Source: Gemmatimonadota bacterium (GTDB taxonomy: Bacteria > Gemmatimonadota > Gemmatimonadetes > Gemmatimonadales > Gemmatimonadaceae). From it: 64,000 nucleotides of DNA. The position numbers were made by a program, and so were the translations under genes. Position 1 is the stretch's first letter. Every line of letters starts with the position of its first letter. The notes under the pieces were generated by a model. That model searched no databases and had not been told where the DNA came from. It saw only the letters and a list, made by a program, of their open reading frames with translations. Where the stretch lies: NCBI GenBank assembly GCA_016182795.1, contig JACPFW010000005.1, forward strand, positions 1 to 64,000, written 5' to 3'. Shown piece after piece: positions 6,693 to 15,891 of the stretch.

Positions 6693-8858
6693 ATGAACGC
6701 TCGCCTCGACTCGTTCTCGTACGACGACGACATCGTACGGAAATTCCTGTGGGCCACGATGATCTGGGGCCTCGTCGGCTTCCTGATCGGCCTGATCATC
6801 GCCATTCAACTGCCGTGGCCGGGGTTCAATCTCGCCCCATACCTCACGTTTGGCCGACTGCGTCCGCTGCACACGAACGCCGTGATCTTTGCGTTCGCCG
6901 GTAACGCGTTCTTCACCGGCGCGTACTACTCGACCCAGCGGCTGTTGAAGGCCCGCATGTGGAGCGACGCGCTGAGCCGCTTCCACTTCTGGGGCTGGCA
7001 GGCGATCATCGTCGCCGCGGCCGTCACGCTGCCGCTGGGTCTGACGCAGTCCAAGGAATACGCCGAGCTCGAGTGGCCGATCGACATCGCCATCGCGGTG
7101 GTCTGGGTGGCGTTTGCCGTCAACTATTTCGTGACGCTGACCAAGCGCCGCGAGCGCCACATCTACGTCGCAATCTGGTTTTACATCGCGTCGATCATCA
7201 CCGTGGCGCTGCTGCACATCTTCAACAACCTCTCCGTCCCCGCCGGGGCGTTCAAGAGCTACAGTCTCTACGCCGGCGTGCAGGACGCCTTCATGCAGTG
7301 GTGGTACGGGCACAACGCCGTCGCGTTCTTCCTGACGACGCCGTTCCTCGGCCTGATGTACTACTTCATGCCCAAGGCGGCCGACCGGCCGGTCTTCAGC
7401 TACCGGTTGTCGATTCTGCACTTCTGGTCGCTGGTCTTCCTCTACATCTGGGCCGGCCCGCACCATCTGCACTACACGGCGCTCCCCGACTGGGCGTCGA
7501 CGCTGGGCATGCTCTTCTCGGTGATGCTGTGGATGCCGAGCTGGGGCGGCATGGTCAACGGCCTGCTGACGTTGCGCGGTGCCTGGCACAAGGTGACGGA
7601 AGATCCGATCCTCAAGTTCTTCGTCGTCGCCGTCACCGCGTACGGCATGTCCACGTTCGAGGGCCCGATGCTCTCGATCAAGAGCGTCAACGCGCTGGCG
7701 CACTACACCGACTGGATCATCGCCCACGTGCACACGGGCGCGCTGGGCTGGAACGGCTTCCTGACGTTCGGCATGATCTACTGGCTCGCGCCGCGGCTGT
7801 TCCAGACGGAGCTGTACAGCAAGAACCTCGTCAACCTGCATTTCTGGCTGGCGACCTTCGGCATTCTGCTCTACGTCGTCGCCATCTACTCGGCCGGCGC
7901 CACGCAGGGGCTGATGTGGCGCGCCTTCGACGAGACCGGCCGCCTGCAATATCCCGACTTCGTCGAGACGGTGATTCGGCTGATCCCGATGTACTGGGTC
8001 CGCGTGGTCGGCGGAACGCTCTACATCACGGGCGCGACCATCGGCTGCTACAACCTGTTCAAGACGTGGGCCAAGCGGCCGGCGACGTACGAGGTGCCGG
8101 TCGTGCAGGCCGCGCCGCTGAGCGCGAAGGACACCGATGAGCACGCGCCGGCCGTCGCCGGCGGTCTCCTCGCGCGGTTCACGCACATGGGATGGCATCG
8201 CAAGTGGGAAGGCATGCCGCTCTTCTTCTCGGTGATGACGGCCGTGGCCGTGATCATCGCGTCGCTGTTCGAGATCATCCCGACGTTCCTCATCAAGAGC
8301 AACGTGCCGACGATCGCGAGCGTCAAGCCGTACACGCCGCTCGAGCTGGCCGGCCGCAACATCTACCAGCGCGAAGGGTGCTTCAACTGCCACTCGCAGA
8401 TGATCCGCCCGCTGACGTACGAGACCGAGCGCTACGGCGACTACTCCAAGCCGGGCGAGTCGGTGTACGAGCATCCGTTCCTGTGGGGCTCGCGGCGCAT
8501 TGGTCCCGACCTCGCGCGCGAGGGCGGCAAGTTCCCGGACCTGTGGCACGTGCGGCACATGTACAACCCGCGCGAAGTCACGCAGAAGTCGATCATGCCG
8601 GCATACCCGCACCTCCAGAGCAACACCATCGACTTTGGGTCGATCCAGAAGTTGGTGGACGCCATGGCGATGATCGGCGTGCCGTACGGCGATGCGGTCA
8701 ACAAGGCGCCGGCGATGGCCAAGGCGCAGGCCGAGCAATTGGCGGCCGCGATTGAGGCGGCGGGCGGCCCCAAGGGGCTGGCCGACAAGGAAATCGTGGC
8801 GCTCACCGCGTATCTGCAGCGGCCCGGGCGCGACCTCAAGAACGCGGGAACCCAGTAA
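6693..8858 (+). CDS. ccoNO: cbb3 cytochrome oxidase, fused subunits I and II (CcoN-CcoO)
   Basis: A 721-residue fusion of the catalytic haem-copper subunit CcoN (about 1-460) and the monohaem cytochrome c subunit CcoO (about 495-721). CcoN ligands visible are H60 (RPLHTN), H207 (WWYGHNAV), H257/H258 (GPHHLHY) and H345/H347 (AHVHTGALG). CcoO has one haem-c site, CFNCH at 563-567, after its own membrane anchor, and IMPAYPH supplies the axial Met (635). The complex reduces oxygen with high affinity at the inner membrane. The ATG at 6693 follows TTCGGAGCAGCG and gives the normal CcoN start. The in-frame TTG at 6606 is less likely. The two subunits are usually separate genes. Confidence 0.95.
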   Translation: MNARLDSFSYDDDIVRKFLWATMIWGLVGFLIGLIIAIQLPWPGFNLAPYLTFGRLRPLHTNAVIFAFAGNAFFTGAYYSTQRLLKARMWSDALSRFHFWGWQAIIVAAAVTLPLGLTQSKEYAELEWPIDIAIAVVWVAFAVNYFVTLTKRRERHIYVAIWFYIASIITVALLHIFNNLSVPAGAFKSYSLYAGVQDAFMQWWYGHNAVAFFLTTPFLGLMYYFMPKAADRPVFSYRLSILHFWSLVFLYIWAGPHHLHYTALPDWASTLGMLFSVMLWMPSWGGMVNGLLTLRGAWHKVTEDPILKFFVVAVTAYGMSTFEGPMLSIKSVNALAHYTDWIIAHVHTGALGWNGFLTFGMIYWLAPRLFQTELYSKNLVNLHFWLATFGILLYVVAIYSAGATQGLMWRAFDETGRLQYPDFVETVIRLIPMYWVRVVGGTLYITGATIGCYNLFKTWAKRPATYEVPVVQAAPLSAKDTDEHAPAVAGGLLARFTHMGWHRKWEGMPLFFSVMTAVAVIIASLFEIIPTFLIKSNVPTIASVKPYTPLELAGRNIYQREGCFNCHSQMIRPLTYETERYGDYSKPGESVYEHPFLWGSRRIGPDLAREGGKFPDLWHVRHMYNPREVTQKSIMPAYPHLQSNTIDFGSIQKLVDAMAMIGVPYGDAVNKAPAMAKAQAEQLAAAIEAAGGPKGLADKEIVALTAYLQRPGRDLKNAGTQ

Positions 8859-9040
8859 TGCGCCTCTCCGACATCATGGGCGCCGCAAACCTCTCGGTGT
8901 ACGCCGAGCTCGCGATGATTCTGTTCCTCGCGGCGTTCGTGGTCATCATGATTGCCATCTTCGCCCCCGGCCGGAAGCACACGTATGACGCGGCCAGCCG
9001 GATGCCACTCGACGACGAACATCCACAGACGCCGCGCTGA
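8858..9040 (+). CDS. ccoQ: cbb3 oxidase small subunit CcoQ
   Basis: A 60-residue protein with a single membrane helix at about residues 14-36 (SVYAELAMILFLAAFVVIMIA) followed by FAPGRK and an acidic, proline-containing tail. This is the CcoQ/FixQ layout, a subunit thought to stabilise cbb3 oxidase. Its ATG shares a base with the ccoNO stop (TAATG), so the two are translationally coupled. The position between ccoO and ccoP is the classical one. Confidence 0.88.
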   Translation: MRLSDIMGAANLSVYAELAMILFLAAFVVIMIAIFAPGRKHTYDAASRMPLDDEHPQTPR

Positions 9041-9066
9041 CTCCAGCGCGGCGCATCGGAGCGCAT

Positions 9067-9675
9067 ATGGCTGACAACAAGCAGGATCATCTGCTCGAGC
9101 ACTCCTACGACGGCATCCAGGAGTACGACAATCCGCTGCCGACGTGGTGGAAGTGGGTCTTCTACGCCACGATCCTCGTCGTCCCCATCTACCTGTGGGA
9201 TCCGATGGGCATTGGCGTCGGCCCGGGCAAGGTGAAGGCGTACGAGGAGCAGATGGCGGCATTCAACGCCGCGCATCCCAAGTCGGCGGGGACGTACACC
9301 GACGACCAGCTCGTGGCGTTCGCCAAGGACCCGGCGAAGGTCGAAGCCGGCAAGGTGGTGTTCACCAGCTATTGCGCCGCCTGTCATCGTCCCGATGGCG
9401 GCGGCATGATTGGCCCCAACCTGACCGACGACTTCTGGATTCACGGCGGCAAGCCGACCGACATCATGAAGACGGTCGTGGACGGCGTGCTCGCCAAGGG
9501 CATGCCGAACTGGGGCAAGGTGCTCAAGCCCGACCAGATCGAAGGCGCGGTGGCGTACGTGCAGACCCTGCACGGCACCAACCCGCCGAATCCGAAGGAA
9601 CCGCAAGGCGTACAGGCGGGTGCCGATTCGGCCGCCGCTCCCGCAGCCGCCGCGACGACGCCGCCGGCCAAGTAG
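9067..9675 (+). CDS. ccoP: cbb3 oxidase subunit III, CcoP, with one haem c
   Basis: A 202-residue electron-entry subunit of cbb3 oxidase. The N-terminus has the FixP signature (HSYDGIQEYDNPLPTWW, 12-28) and a membrane helix at about 28-45. Only one haem-c site is present, CAACH at 103-107, with M146 (KGMPNWG) as probable axial ligand. Classical CcoP carries two haems c and is about 290-300 residues, so this is a shorter monohaem form. The C-terminus is an Ala/Pro-rich tail. The start follows GGCGCATCGGAGCGCAT. Confidence 0.93.
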   Translation: MADNKQDHLLEHSYDGIQEYDNPLPTWWKWVFYATILVVPIYLWDPMGIGVGPGKVKAYEEQMAAFNAAHPKSAGTYTDDQLVAFAKDPAKVEAGKVVFTSYCAACHRPDGGGMIGPNLTDDFWIHGGKPTDIMKTVVDGVLAKGMPNWGKVLKPDQIEGAVAYVQTLHGTNPPNPKEPQGVQAGADSAAAPAAAATTPPAK

Positions 9676-9684
9676 TTCCGCAAT

Positions 9685-9713
9685 CCGGGAGCGCGGGGCT
9701 TCCGCGCTCCCGG
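9685..9713 (+). terminator. Strong hairpin between ccoP and ccoG
   Basis: CCGGGAGCGCGG (9685-9696), loop GGCTT, CCGCGCTCCCGG (9702-9713): a perfect 12-bp stem. The following CCTCTTCGTC has no proper T tract. It may reduce read-through from the structural genes into the assembly genes or protect the 3' end of the ccoNOQP message. Confidence 0.55.
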
Positions 9714-9751
9714 CCTCTTCGTCCCCCTGAGTCACCGCGAGTTCTTTGCAT

Positions 9752-11176
9752 ATGGCTGCCCCGGCTGCACCGGGTCGTGTCCTCCCGACCCTGAACGAAG
9801 ACGGCACGCGCCGCTGGCTGCGCCCCAAACCGTCGTCCGGAGCCTGGTACTCCCGCCGCGTCGTGGTGGCGTGGCTGCTGATCTTCGTGTACATCGCCAT
9901 CCCGCACATCTACATCAACGGGAAGCCGGCGATGCTGCTCGACCTGCAGCGCCGCGAGTTCACCTTTGTCGGCACCACGTTCCTGCCGACCGACACGCTG
10001 TTGCTGATGCTGCTCGCCATCAGCGTTGTCATCGGCGTCTTCCTCGCGTCGGCGCTCGCCGGCCGCGTGTGGTGCGGCTGGGCGTGCCCGCAGACGGTGT
10101 ACATGGAGTTCGTCTATCGCCCCATCGAACGGCTCTTCGAGGGCGGCCCGCGCGGCTCGCTGCAGCTCGACCGCGAAATGAAGCACTTCCACCCGCGGCG
10201 GCTCGCCAAGCTCGCGGTCTATTTCGTGCTCAGCTCGTTCCTCGCGCACACCTTCCTCGCCTACTTCGTCGGCTGGGATCAGGTGATGCACTGGGCGTTC
10301 GGCAGCCCCAACGCGCATCCGGTGGGGTTCGCGATCGTCACGATGACGACCATCGCGATGCTGCTCGACTTCACGTACTTCCGCGAGCAGACCTGCATGG
10401 TGGCCTGCCCGTACGGCCGCTGGCAGTCGGCGCTGCTCGACAATGACTCGCTCATCGTCGCCTACGACTACAATCGCGGCGAGCCGCGCGGCAAGGGAAA
10501 AGACCGCACCGGCAAGGGCGATTGCGTCGACTGCCAGGCCTGCGTCACCACCTGCCCCACGGGCATCGACATTCGCAACGGTCTGCAGATGGAATGCATC
10601 CACTGCACGCAGTGCATGGACGCCTGCGACGCGGTGATGGACAAGGTGGGCAAGCCCAAGGGGCTCATTCGCTACTCGTCGCGCGCCGCGCTGGCGGGCA
10701 AGGGCAAACACTTCCTGCGCACGCGCACGGTGATGTACCCGGTGGCATTCGCGGTGGTCTTTGGCGCCTTCCTGTATCAGCTCACGCACAAGGACGCCGC
10801 CGACGTCACCCTGCTCGGGCCGGCCGGCGCGCCGTTCATGCTGGAGCCCAACGGCAACGTCGTCAACCAGTTCCGCGTGCGTGTCGCCAACCGCACGGGC
10901 ACCGATCACGCGTATCGCGTGGATGTCACGGGCGACGACGATATGAAGGTCATTGCGCCGCTCAGCCCGTTGACGGTCAAGCCGGGGCACACAGAGACCA
11001 TGCCGGTGTTCGTCACGCTGCCGGCGGACGACTTCGAAGAGGGCGTGAAGTCGGTGAAGGTAACGATCACCGACGGCGCCGCCTACACGGGTACGTTCGA
11101 GTATCGCCTCGCCGGACCGATGCACGACACCGATGACCGGCACGAGCGCCGCGATCGGGGCAAGGACCACAAGTGA
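9752..11176 (+). CDS. ccoG: cbb3 oxidase accessory protein CcoG (RdxA/FixG), 4Fe-4S membrane protein
   Basis: A 474-residue polyferredoxin-like membrane protein used in cbb3 biogenesis, where CcoG has been implicated in copper reduction. Several membrane helices precede CGWACPQTVYMEF and CMVACPYGRWQ. Two ferredoxin Cys clusters follow, GDCVDCQACVTTCPTG and MECIHCTQCMDACD. The C-terminal 130 residues form an Ig-like periplasmic domain. The ATG at 9752 was chosen. An in-frame TTG two codons upstream is less likely. The 3' end overlaps ccoH by four bases (GTGA). Confidence 0.94.
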   Translation: MAAPAAPGRVLPTLNEDGTRRWLRPKPSSGAWYSRRVVVAWLLIFVYIAIPHIYINGKPAMLLDLQRREFTFVGTTFLPTDTLLLMLLAISVVIGVFLASALAGRVWCGWACPQTVYMEFVYRPIERLFEGGPRGSLQLDREMKHFHPRRLAKLAVYFVLSSFLAHTFLAYFVGWDQVMHWAFGSPNAHPVGFAIVTMTTIAMLLDFTYFREQTCMVACPYGRWQSALLDNDSLIVAYDYNRGEPRGKGKDRTGKGDCVDCQACVTTCPTGIDIRNGLQMECIHCTQCMDACDAVMDKVGKPKGLIRYSSRAALAGKGKHFLRTRTVMYPVAFAVVFGAFLYQLTHKDAADVTLLGPAGAPFMLEPNGNVVNQFRVRVANRTGTDHAYRVDVTGDDDMKVIAPLSPLTVKPGHTETMPVFVTLPADDFEEGVKSVKVTITDGAAYTGTFEYRLAGPMHDTDDRHERRDRGKDHK

Positions 11177-11652
11177 AGCGCGGACTGCAGTGGCCCATTG
11201 GCGTCGCCGTCGTGCTCGGCCTGACGGTGCTGGCCAACATTTATGTCGCCGTGCGCGCCAACGATGACCCGTCGGTGCACATCGAGAGCGACTACTACCA
11301 GAAGGCGGTGCGCTTCGACGCCGACCAGGCGCTCCGCCGGCGCAGCGAACGGCTGGCCTGGCGCGTGACGCTGCAGGCCACGCGCACCTCGGCCACCGAC
11401 GGCACCGTCACGGCAGCGGTCGTTGACTCCACGGGCGCGCCGGTGCGCGGCGCCGTGGTGCGTATCGCGGCGCACGCGGTGGCGCGCAGCAACGACGTGT
11501 TCAACGTCACGGCGGTGGCCGTCGGCGATCAATACCTCGCGGCCGTGCCAATGAATCGCGGCGGCCTCTGGAACTTTGACGTCGAGGTCGTGCGTGGCGG
11601 CGACCGGTTCGTCACCACGCAGCGGCTCGACCTGCCGGCCACACCGCCATGA
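11173..11652 (+). CDS. ccoH: FixH/CcoH family cbb3 assembly protein
   Basis: A 159-residue protein with one N-terminal membrane helix (PIGVAVVLGLTVLANIYVAV, about 8-27), then the FixH signature DYYQKAVRFDADQALRR and a beta-rich periplasmic domain. FixH/CcoH binds assembling cbb3 oxidase and may help copper insertion. It starts with GTG overlapping the ccoG stop and ends in an ATGA overlap with the next gene, consistent with coupled translation across the assembly cluster. Confidence 0.88.
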   Translation: MKRGLQWPIGVAVVLGLTVLANIYVAVRANDDPSVHIESDYYQKAVRFDADQALRRRSERLAWRVTLQATRTSATDGTVTAAVVDSTGAPVRGAVVRIAAHAVARSNDVFNVTAVAVGDQYLAAVPMNRGGLWNFDVEVVRGGDRFVTTQRLDLPATPP

Positions 11653-12419
11653 TCACGCTCATCGGCGCCGTCTTCGTGGCGAGCCTGCTCGGCTCGGCGC
11701 ACTGCGCGGGGATGTGCACGCCGTTCGTCTGCTTCTACGCCGGCGCGGACACGCGCGCGAGCGGCTGGGGGCATCTCGCGTACAATGGCGGACGACTCGT
11801 CTCGTACCTGATCCTCGGCGCCATCGCCGGTGCGGTCGGCGCCGGCATCCAGCAGGTGGGCTACGGCGTGGGCGTCTCGCGCGCCGCGGCGTCCGTGGCC
11901 GGCATCCTCATGATCACCTGGGGCATCGTGCAGCTGCTCGTTGTGCGCGGCGTGAAGGTGCCCACTCCCACTCCGCTGGCCGGCGCGCAGCAGTGGATGG
12001 CCGCGCGCCTGCGCGATGTGAAGGACCTCGCCCCCACCGCCCGCGCGCTGACGGTGGGTCTGCTGACGACGCTGCTGCCGTGCGGCTGGCTCTACGCGTT
12101 CGTGATCACCGCCGCCGGTACGGGCGCGGTGCCCGACGCCATGCTCGTGATGGCCGTCTTCTGGGCGGGGACGCTGCCGATGATGGTCGCCATCGGCGTT
12201 GGCATTCGCCGGCTCGCCGGACCGCTTCGCGATCGCCTGCCCATCTTCAGCGCCATCGTGCTCGTGTTGATCGGGCTGTACTCGCTCTCTGGCGGCATTC
12301 AACGCGATCCGTCGAAGGTCGCGATGCGCGCGCGCATGATGATTCCCGCTGCGCTGCAGCCGGCGGGGCAGTCACCGACCGCCATGCCCAACCAGCCCCC
12401 CGTTGAACACCGCCACTGA
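11649..12419 (+). CDS. TauE/SafE (UreH-like) family membrane protein in the cbb3 assembly cluster
   Basis: A 256-residue protein with about six membrane helices. The first helix carries HCAGMC (H18, C19, M22, C23), the HC-x-GMC pattern of the UreH-like branch of the TauE/SafE family, which often sits beside copper ATPases and cbb3 genes. The His, Cys and Met residues suggest handling of a soft metal such as copper, but transport has not been shown for this branch. It overlaps ccoH upstream and ccoI downstream, so it is very likely part of the oxidase assembly operon. Confidence 0.85.
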   Translation: MITLIGAVFVASLLGSAHCAGMCTPFVCFYAGADTRASGWGHLAYNGGRLVSYLILGAIAGAVGAGIQQVGYGVGVSRAAASVAGILMITWGIVQLLVVRGVKVPTPTPLAGAQQWMAARLRDVKDLAPTARALTVGLLTTLLPCGWLYAFVITAAGTGAVPDAMLVMAVFWAGTLPMMVAIGVGIRRLAGPLRDRLPIFSAIVLVLIGLYSLSGGIQRDPSKVAMRARMMIPAALQPAGQSPTAMPNQPPVEHRH

Positions 12420-14904
12420 CGCGCGGGGCGCGCCGGCACCCGGCGTGGTGCCCTGCGCGCACTGCGGACTCGAGGTTCCCGCCGGACTCATCGAGGACGG
12501 CGCCGAGCGACAGTTCTGTTGCTCGGGGTGCCGCACGGCGTACGCCATTCTCCACGAGCACGGGCTCGGTCAGTACTACGCGTTCGGCGACAAGCGCGAC
12601 GCGCCCGTGCGGCCCACGGGAAAGAAGTACGAGGAGTTCGATCACGAGGCGTTCCACACGCTCTACGTGAAGCCGCTCAAGGGCGGACTCCTCACGACCG
12701 AGCTGTATCTCGAAGGGGTGCACTGCTCGTCGTGCGTCTGGCTGGTGGAGCGCGTGCCGCTGCTGCTGAGCGGCGTCGTGCGCGCCGAACTCGACGTGCG
12801 CCGTGCGCGGGCGCACCTCGAGTGGGATCCGTCGGCGGTGACGCTCTCCGCCATCGCCCAGCAGCTCGATGTGCTCGGGTATCCGCCGCATCCGTATCGA
12901 GGCGTTGCCGCCGAGGAGATGTGCCGCAAGGAAGACCGCGCGATGCTGATGCGCATCGGCATCTCGGGCGCGCTGGCCGGCAACATCATGCTGTTGGCGC
13001 TGGCGCAGTACGCGGGCTGGTTCACGGGCATTGAAGCGGAGTACGAGCGCTACTTCCGCATTATCTCGCTGGCGCTCACCGCGCCGTCACTCTTCGGACC
13101 GGGTTGGCTCTTCTTCCAGGGAGCGCTGGCGTCGGTGCGCACGCGCCGCCTGCATATCGACCTCCCCATCGCCATCGCGCTGCTGGCCGGCTTCACGCGC
13201 GGTGCAATCAACACCGTGAACGGAAGCGGCCCGATCTACTTCGATGCGGTCGGCACGCTGGTATTTCTGCTCCTGAGCGGGCGCTTCCTGCAGAATCGCG
13301 GACAGCGCGCGGCCGCCGACGCCGCCGAGTTGCTCGGCTCGCTCGCTCCCACGGCGGCGCGGGTGGTGGACGAGCAGGGTGAACGCCGCGTGCCCGTGGA
13401 AGCGCTGCTCCCAAGCATGGTGATGAGCGTGCGCGCCGGCGAGACCTTCGCCGCCGACGGTGACGTCACCGACGGCAAGTCGGCCGCCGATTGCTCCCTG
13501 TTGACCGGCGAGCCGCGTCCCGAGCCGGTGGACATCGGCACGCGCGTGTATGCGGGGACCGTGAACCTCACCGGACCACTGCGCGTGAAGATCACGCAGG
13601 CCGGCGAGATGTCGCGGCTCGGCGCGCTGCTGCGCCGCATGGAGGAGAGCGCCAAGCGCCGCGCGCCGGTGGTGCAGCTCGCCAATCGCATCGCCGGCTG
13701 GTTCGTGGCCGCCGTGCTCGTGCTCGCGGTCGTTACCTATCTGTACGGCCTGCGCCAGGATCCCGCGCGCGCGCTCGACAACGCCATTGCCCTGCTCGTG
13801 GTCACCTGCCCGTGCGCGCTTGGACTCGCCACGCCACTCGCCATCACGGTGGGAATCGGCCGTGCCGCCAAGACGGGCATTCTCATCAAGGGTGGCGATG
13901 CCATAGAAGCGCTCAACCACCCCGGCCTGCTGTTGCTCGACAAGACCGGCACCATCACCGAGGGGCGCCTGCGTCTCGTGCGCTGGGAGGGAAGCGACGC
14001 GGCCAAGCCGCTCGTCGCCGCCCTCGAGCGCGGGAGCAGTCACCCCATCGCCGTGGCGGTGCAGCAGGCGTGGCCGGTGGTCGAGGTGTTGGAAGCACAA
14101 GACATATCGCAAACCGCCGGCGGCGGGATTGAAGGGGTCGTAAACGGCCACCGCGTCGTCGTGGGTGCGCCAACGTTTGTCGCCCGCCAGACGGGCGCCG
14201 AAGATCACGCCCCCGAAGTACGCATCGACGCGTTCGCCGAGGAGGGGCTGACGCCCGTTTGGGTGGCGGTGGACGGGCAGATCGTGGCGCACGCCGGGTT
14301 CGGCGACCCGCTGCGCGCCGATGCGCGCGCGTCCATTGATCGCCTGCGCGCGCTCGGCTGGCGCGTGGCAATTCTCAGCGGAGATCACCCCGCCGTGGTG
14401 CGTGCCACGGCACAGCGGCTCGGCATTGAGTTGTCTGATGCCCACGGCGGGGCATCGCCCGAAGAGAAGCTGCGGCGCGTGGAAGAGGCGCGAACCCGCG
14501 GCACCGTGGTGATGGTCGGCGATGGCGTCAACGACGCCGCGGCCATCGCCGCCGCGACGGTAGGCGTTGGCGTGCACGGTGGCGCGGAGGCGTCGATGAG
14601 CGCGGCCGATGTGTATCTGTCGCGCCCCGGGCTTGGCCCGCTCGTGGAGCTCGTGCATGGGGCGCGGCGAACGATGCTCGTCATCCGCAACAACATTCTG
14701 TTTTCGATCGCCTACAACACGCTCGGTGCCTCGCTTGCGCTGATGGGCATTCTCGACCCGCTCATCGCGGCCGTGCTGATGCCGATGAGTTCGCTGAGCG
14801 TCGTGTACTCGAGTTGGCGCGGACGCACCTTCGAGGTACCCGTTGTGCGCCAGCGGACGGCGGAGCCATCATCCGGCATCCCACCGCTGGAGCCGTCCGC
14901 ATGA
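12403..14904 (+). CDS. ccoI: Copper P1B-type ATPase CcoI/FixI for cbb3 oxidase assembly
   Basis: An 833-residue copper pump that supplies copper for CuB of cbb3 oxidase. The N-terminus has a Cys-rich ATPase-associated module (C18-x2-C21, then CCSGC at 39-43), followed by an HMA domain with CSSC at 108-111. Membrane motif CPC is at 469-471, phosphorylated D513 is in DKTGTIT, and SSHPIA and GDGVNDAAAI follow. These are hallmarks of CcoI/FixI. The first start is a TTG at 12403 overlapping the previous gene by 17 bases. In-frame GTG codons at 12445 and 12448 are possible but less likely, since they would leave almost nothing before the first Cys pair. Confidence 0.93.
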   Translation: MNTATDARGAPAPGVVPCAHCGLEVPAGLIEDGAERQFCCSGCRTAYAILHEHGLGQYYAFGDKRDAPVRPTGKKYEEFDHEAFHTLYVKPLKGGLLTTELYLEGVHCSSCVWLVERVPLLLSGVVRAELDVRRARAHLEWDPSAVTLSAIAQQLDVLGYPPHPYRGVAAEEMCRKEDRAMLMRIGISGALAGNIMLLALAQYAGWFTGIEAEYERYFRIISLALTAPSLFGPGWLFFQGALASVRTRRLHIDLPIAIALLAGFTRGAINTVNGSGPIYFDAVGTLVFLLLSGRFLQNRGQRAAADAAELLGSLAPTAARVVDEQGERRVPVEALLPSMVMSVRAGETFAADGDVTDGKSAADCSLLTGEPRPEPVDIGTRVYAGTVNLTGPLRVKITQAGEMSRLGALLRRMEESAKRRAPVVQLANRIAGWFVAAVLVLAVVTYLYGLRQDPARALDNAIALLVVTCPCALGLATPLAITVGIGRAAKTGILIKGGDAIEALNHPGLLLLDKTGTITEGRLRLVRWEGSDAAKPLVAALERGSSHPIAVAVQQAWPVVEVLEAQDISQTAGGGIEGVVNGHRVVVGAPTFVARQTGAEDHAPEVRIDAFAEEGLTPVWVAVDGQIVAHAGFGDPLRADARASIDRLRALGWRVAILSGDHPAVVRATAQRLGIELSDAHGGASPEEKLRRVEEARTRGTVVMVGDGVNDAAAIAAATVGVGVHGGAEASMSAADVYLSRPGLGPLVELVHGARRTMLVIRNNILFSIAYNTLGASLALMGILDPLIAAVLMPMSSLSVVYSSWRGRTFEVPVVRQRTAEPSSGIPPLEPSA

Positions 14905-15086
14905 GCGTGATGTACCTGATCCTGCCGCTGGCGCTGATCGTGGTGCTCATCGCCGTCCTCGGCTTTGTCTGGGCCGCGCGGCGCGGACAGTTCGACGATC
15001 TCGACACCCCGCCGATGCGGGTGCTGCACGACGACGTGGACAAGCGGCCGGAGACGGACGGCGGGAAGACGCCCCCCACGAGCTGA
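14901..15086 (+). CDS. ccoS: cbb3 oxidase maturation protein CcoS
   Basis: A 61-residue single-helix protein (MYLILPLALIVVLIAVLGFVWA, about 4-25) followed by RRGQFDDLDTPPMRVL, the signature of CcoS, which is needed for cofactor insertion into cbb3 oxidase. The ATG overlaps the ccoI stop (ATGA). It closes the cco cluster and the next gene is convergent. Confidence 0.93.
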   Translation: MSVMYLILPLALIVVLIAVLGFVWAARRGQFDDLDTPPMRVLHDDVDKRPETDGGKTPPTS

Positions 15087-15152
15087 GGCCTGAGGGGCGC
15101 ACGTCACCACGGCGCGTCATGCTTCGAGGTACAACGCCCTCCGCCGCGCCGC

Positions 15153-15440
15153 TCACGCCCGGACATCACGAATCGACGGATCCCGGTCGAACTGCGCCGC
15201 GGCGTAGGAACAGAGCGGAATGATCTTGGTGCCGCTGGCGCGCGCCCACCGCACGACCTCATCAAGCAACAGGCGCGCCATGCCCTGTCCCCGCAGCGCA
15301 TGATCCACCTCGACGTGTTCGACGCTGACAAGCAGCGGATTCGTTCGACTGTACGTGAGCTCAGCGAGCCGGCGCCCCTGCTCCTCGATGAAGAACGCGT
15401 CCTCGCCGCCCGACTCGTGATGTTGAATGGTGTGTTCCAT
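15153..15440 (-). CDS. yjdJ: GNAT-like N-acetyltransferase, YjdJ family
   Basis: A 95-residue minimal acetyltransferase domain. The acetyl-CoA loop is seen in VDHALRGQGMARLLLDEVV, and the TKIIPLCSYAAAQFDRDP segment near the C-terminus is typical of the short YjdJ/GNAT_acetyltr_2 family, about 90-100 residues. The natural substrate is unknown. It lies 52 bases after the gene for the small iron-sulfur protein, the same pairing as yjdI-yjdJ in E. coli. Convergent with ccoS, with no clear terminator between. Confidence 0.88.
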   Translation of the reverse strand: MEHTIQHHESGGEDAFFIEEQGRRLAELTYSRTNPLLVSVEHVEVDHALRGQGMARLLLDEVVRWARASGTKIIPLCSYAAAQFDRDPSIRDVRA

Positions 15441-15492
15441 GGTTCCGGTGCAATCCGGTAGAGGTCACGCCACGCTCAGTCTCGTGTCGTCG

Positions 15493-15762
15493 CTAGCTCG
15501 CGCCGGCCGGCGGTTCCCGGCGCGCCGCATCGGGCGCGCTGGAGGCCGAGGGCCACCGCACCTGCAGGGCGCCGGAGGGACACCGCGCCACCTGGGCGAC
15601 GACGTCGGCCGCGGGCGCCGCGTAGGCGCGCACCCAGTCGCGACGACGAACGTCGAACACTTCCGGGAGACCGCGCACGCAGATGCCCGAGTGGATGCAG
15701 ATGTTCGGGTCAAACGTGACGATGATGTCGGTGGTTTCGTAGGTCTGCAGCCGCTTGCCCAT
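15493..15762 (-). CDS. yjdI: Small Fe-S cluster protein, YjdI family
   Basis: An 89-residue ferredoxin-like protein. Cys residues are C22 and C28 (ICIHSGIC), and C61 (ARCPSGAL). The C-x5-C...C-P spacing fits the single-cluster YjdI family. Only three cluster Cys are present, so the cluster is [3Fe-4S] or uses a non-Cys fourth ligand. A strong ribosome binding site (GGAGGAG) sits upstream. It is transcribed before yjdJ, and the paired genes suggest a joint but unknown role. The last 20 residues are an Ala/Pro/Ser-rich tail. Confidence 0.88.
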   Translation of the reverse strand: MGKRLQTYETTDIIVTFDPNICIHSGICVRGLPEVFDVRRRDWVRAYAAPAADVVAQVARCPSGALQVRWPSASSAPDAARREPPAGAS

Positions 15763-15891
15763 TGGAGCTCCTCCGTGGGGCGGCGTGCCGAGGCGACACG
15801 TCCGTCGTCGACCCGTGTCGCGTGGTCGCTGCCTCCCTGCCGCCGGCGCTGTTAACGCAAGCTAGACAGGGGGGCAGCCTCACGCCATTCG

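Noticed and set aside
6456-8738. Open frame of 760 codons on the minus strand opposite ccoNO
   Set aside because: Composition is Arg/His/Asp-rich without motifs. The plus strand encodes an unmistakable haem-copper oxidase.
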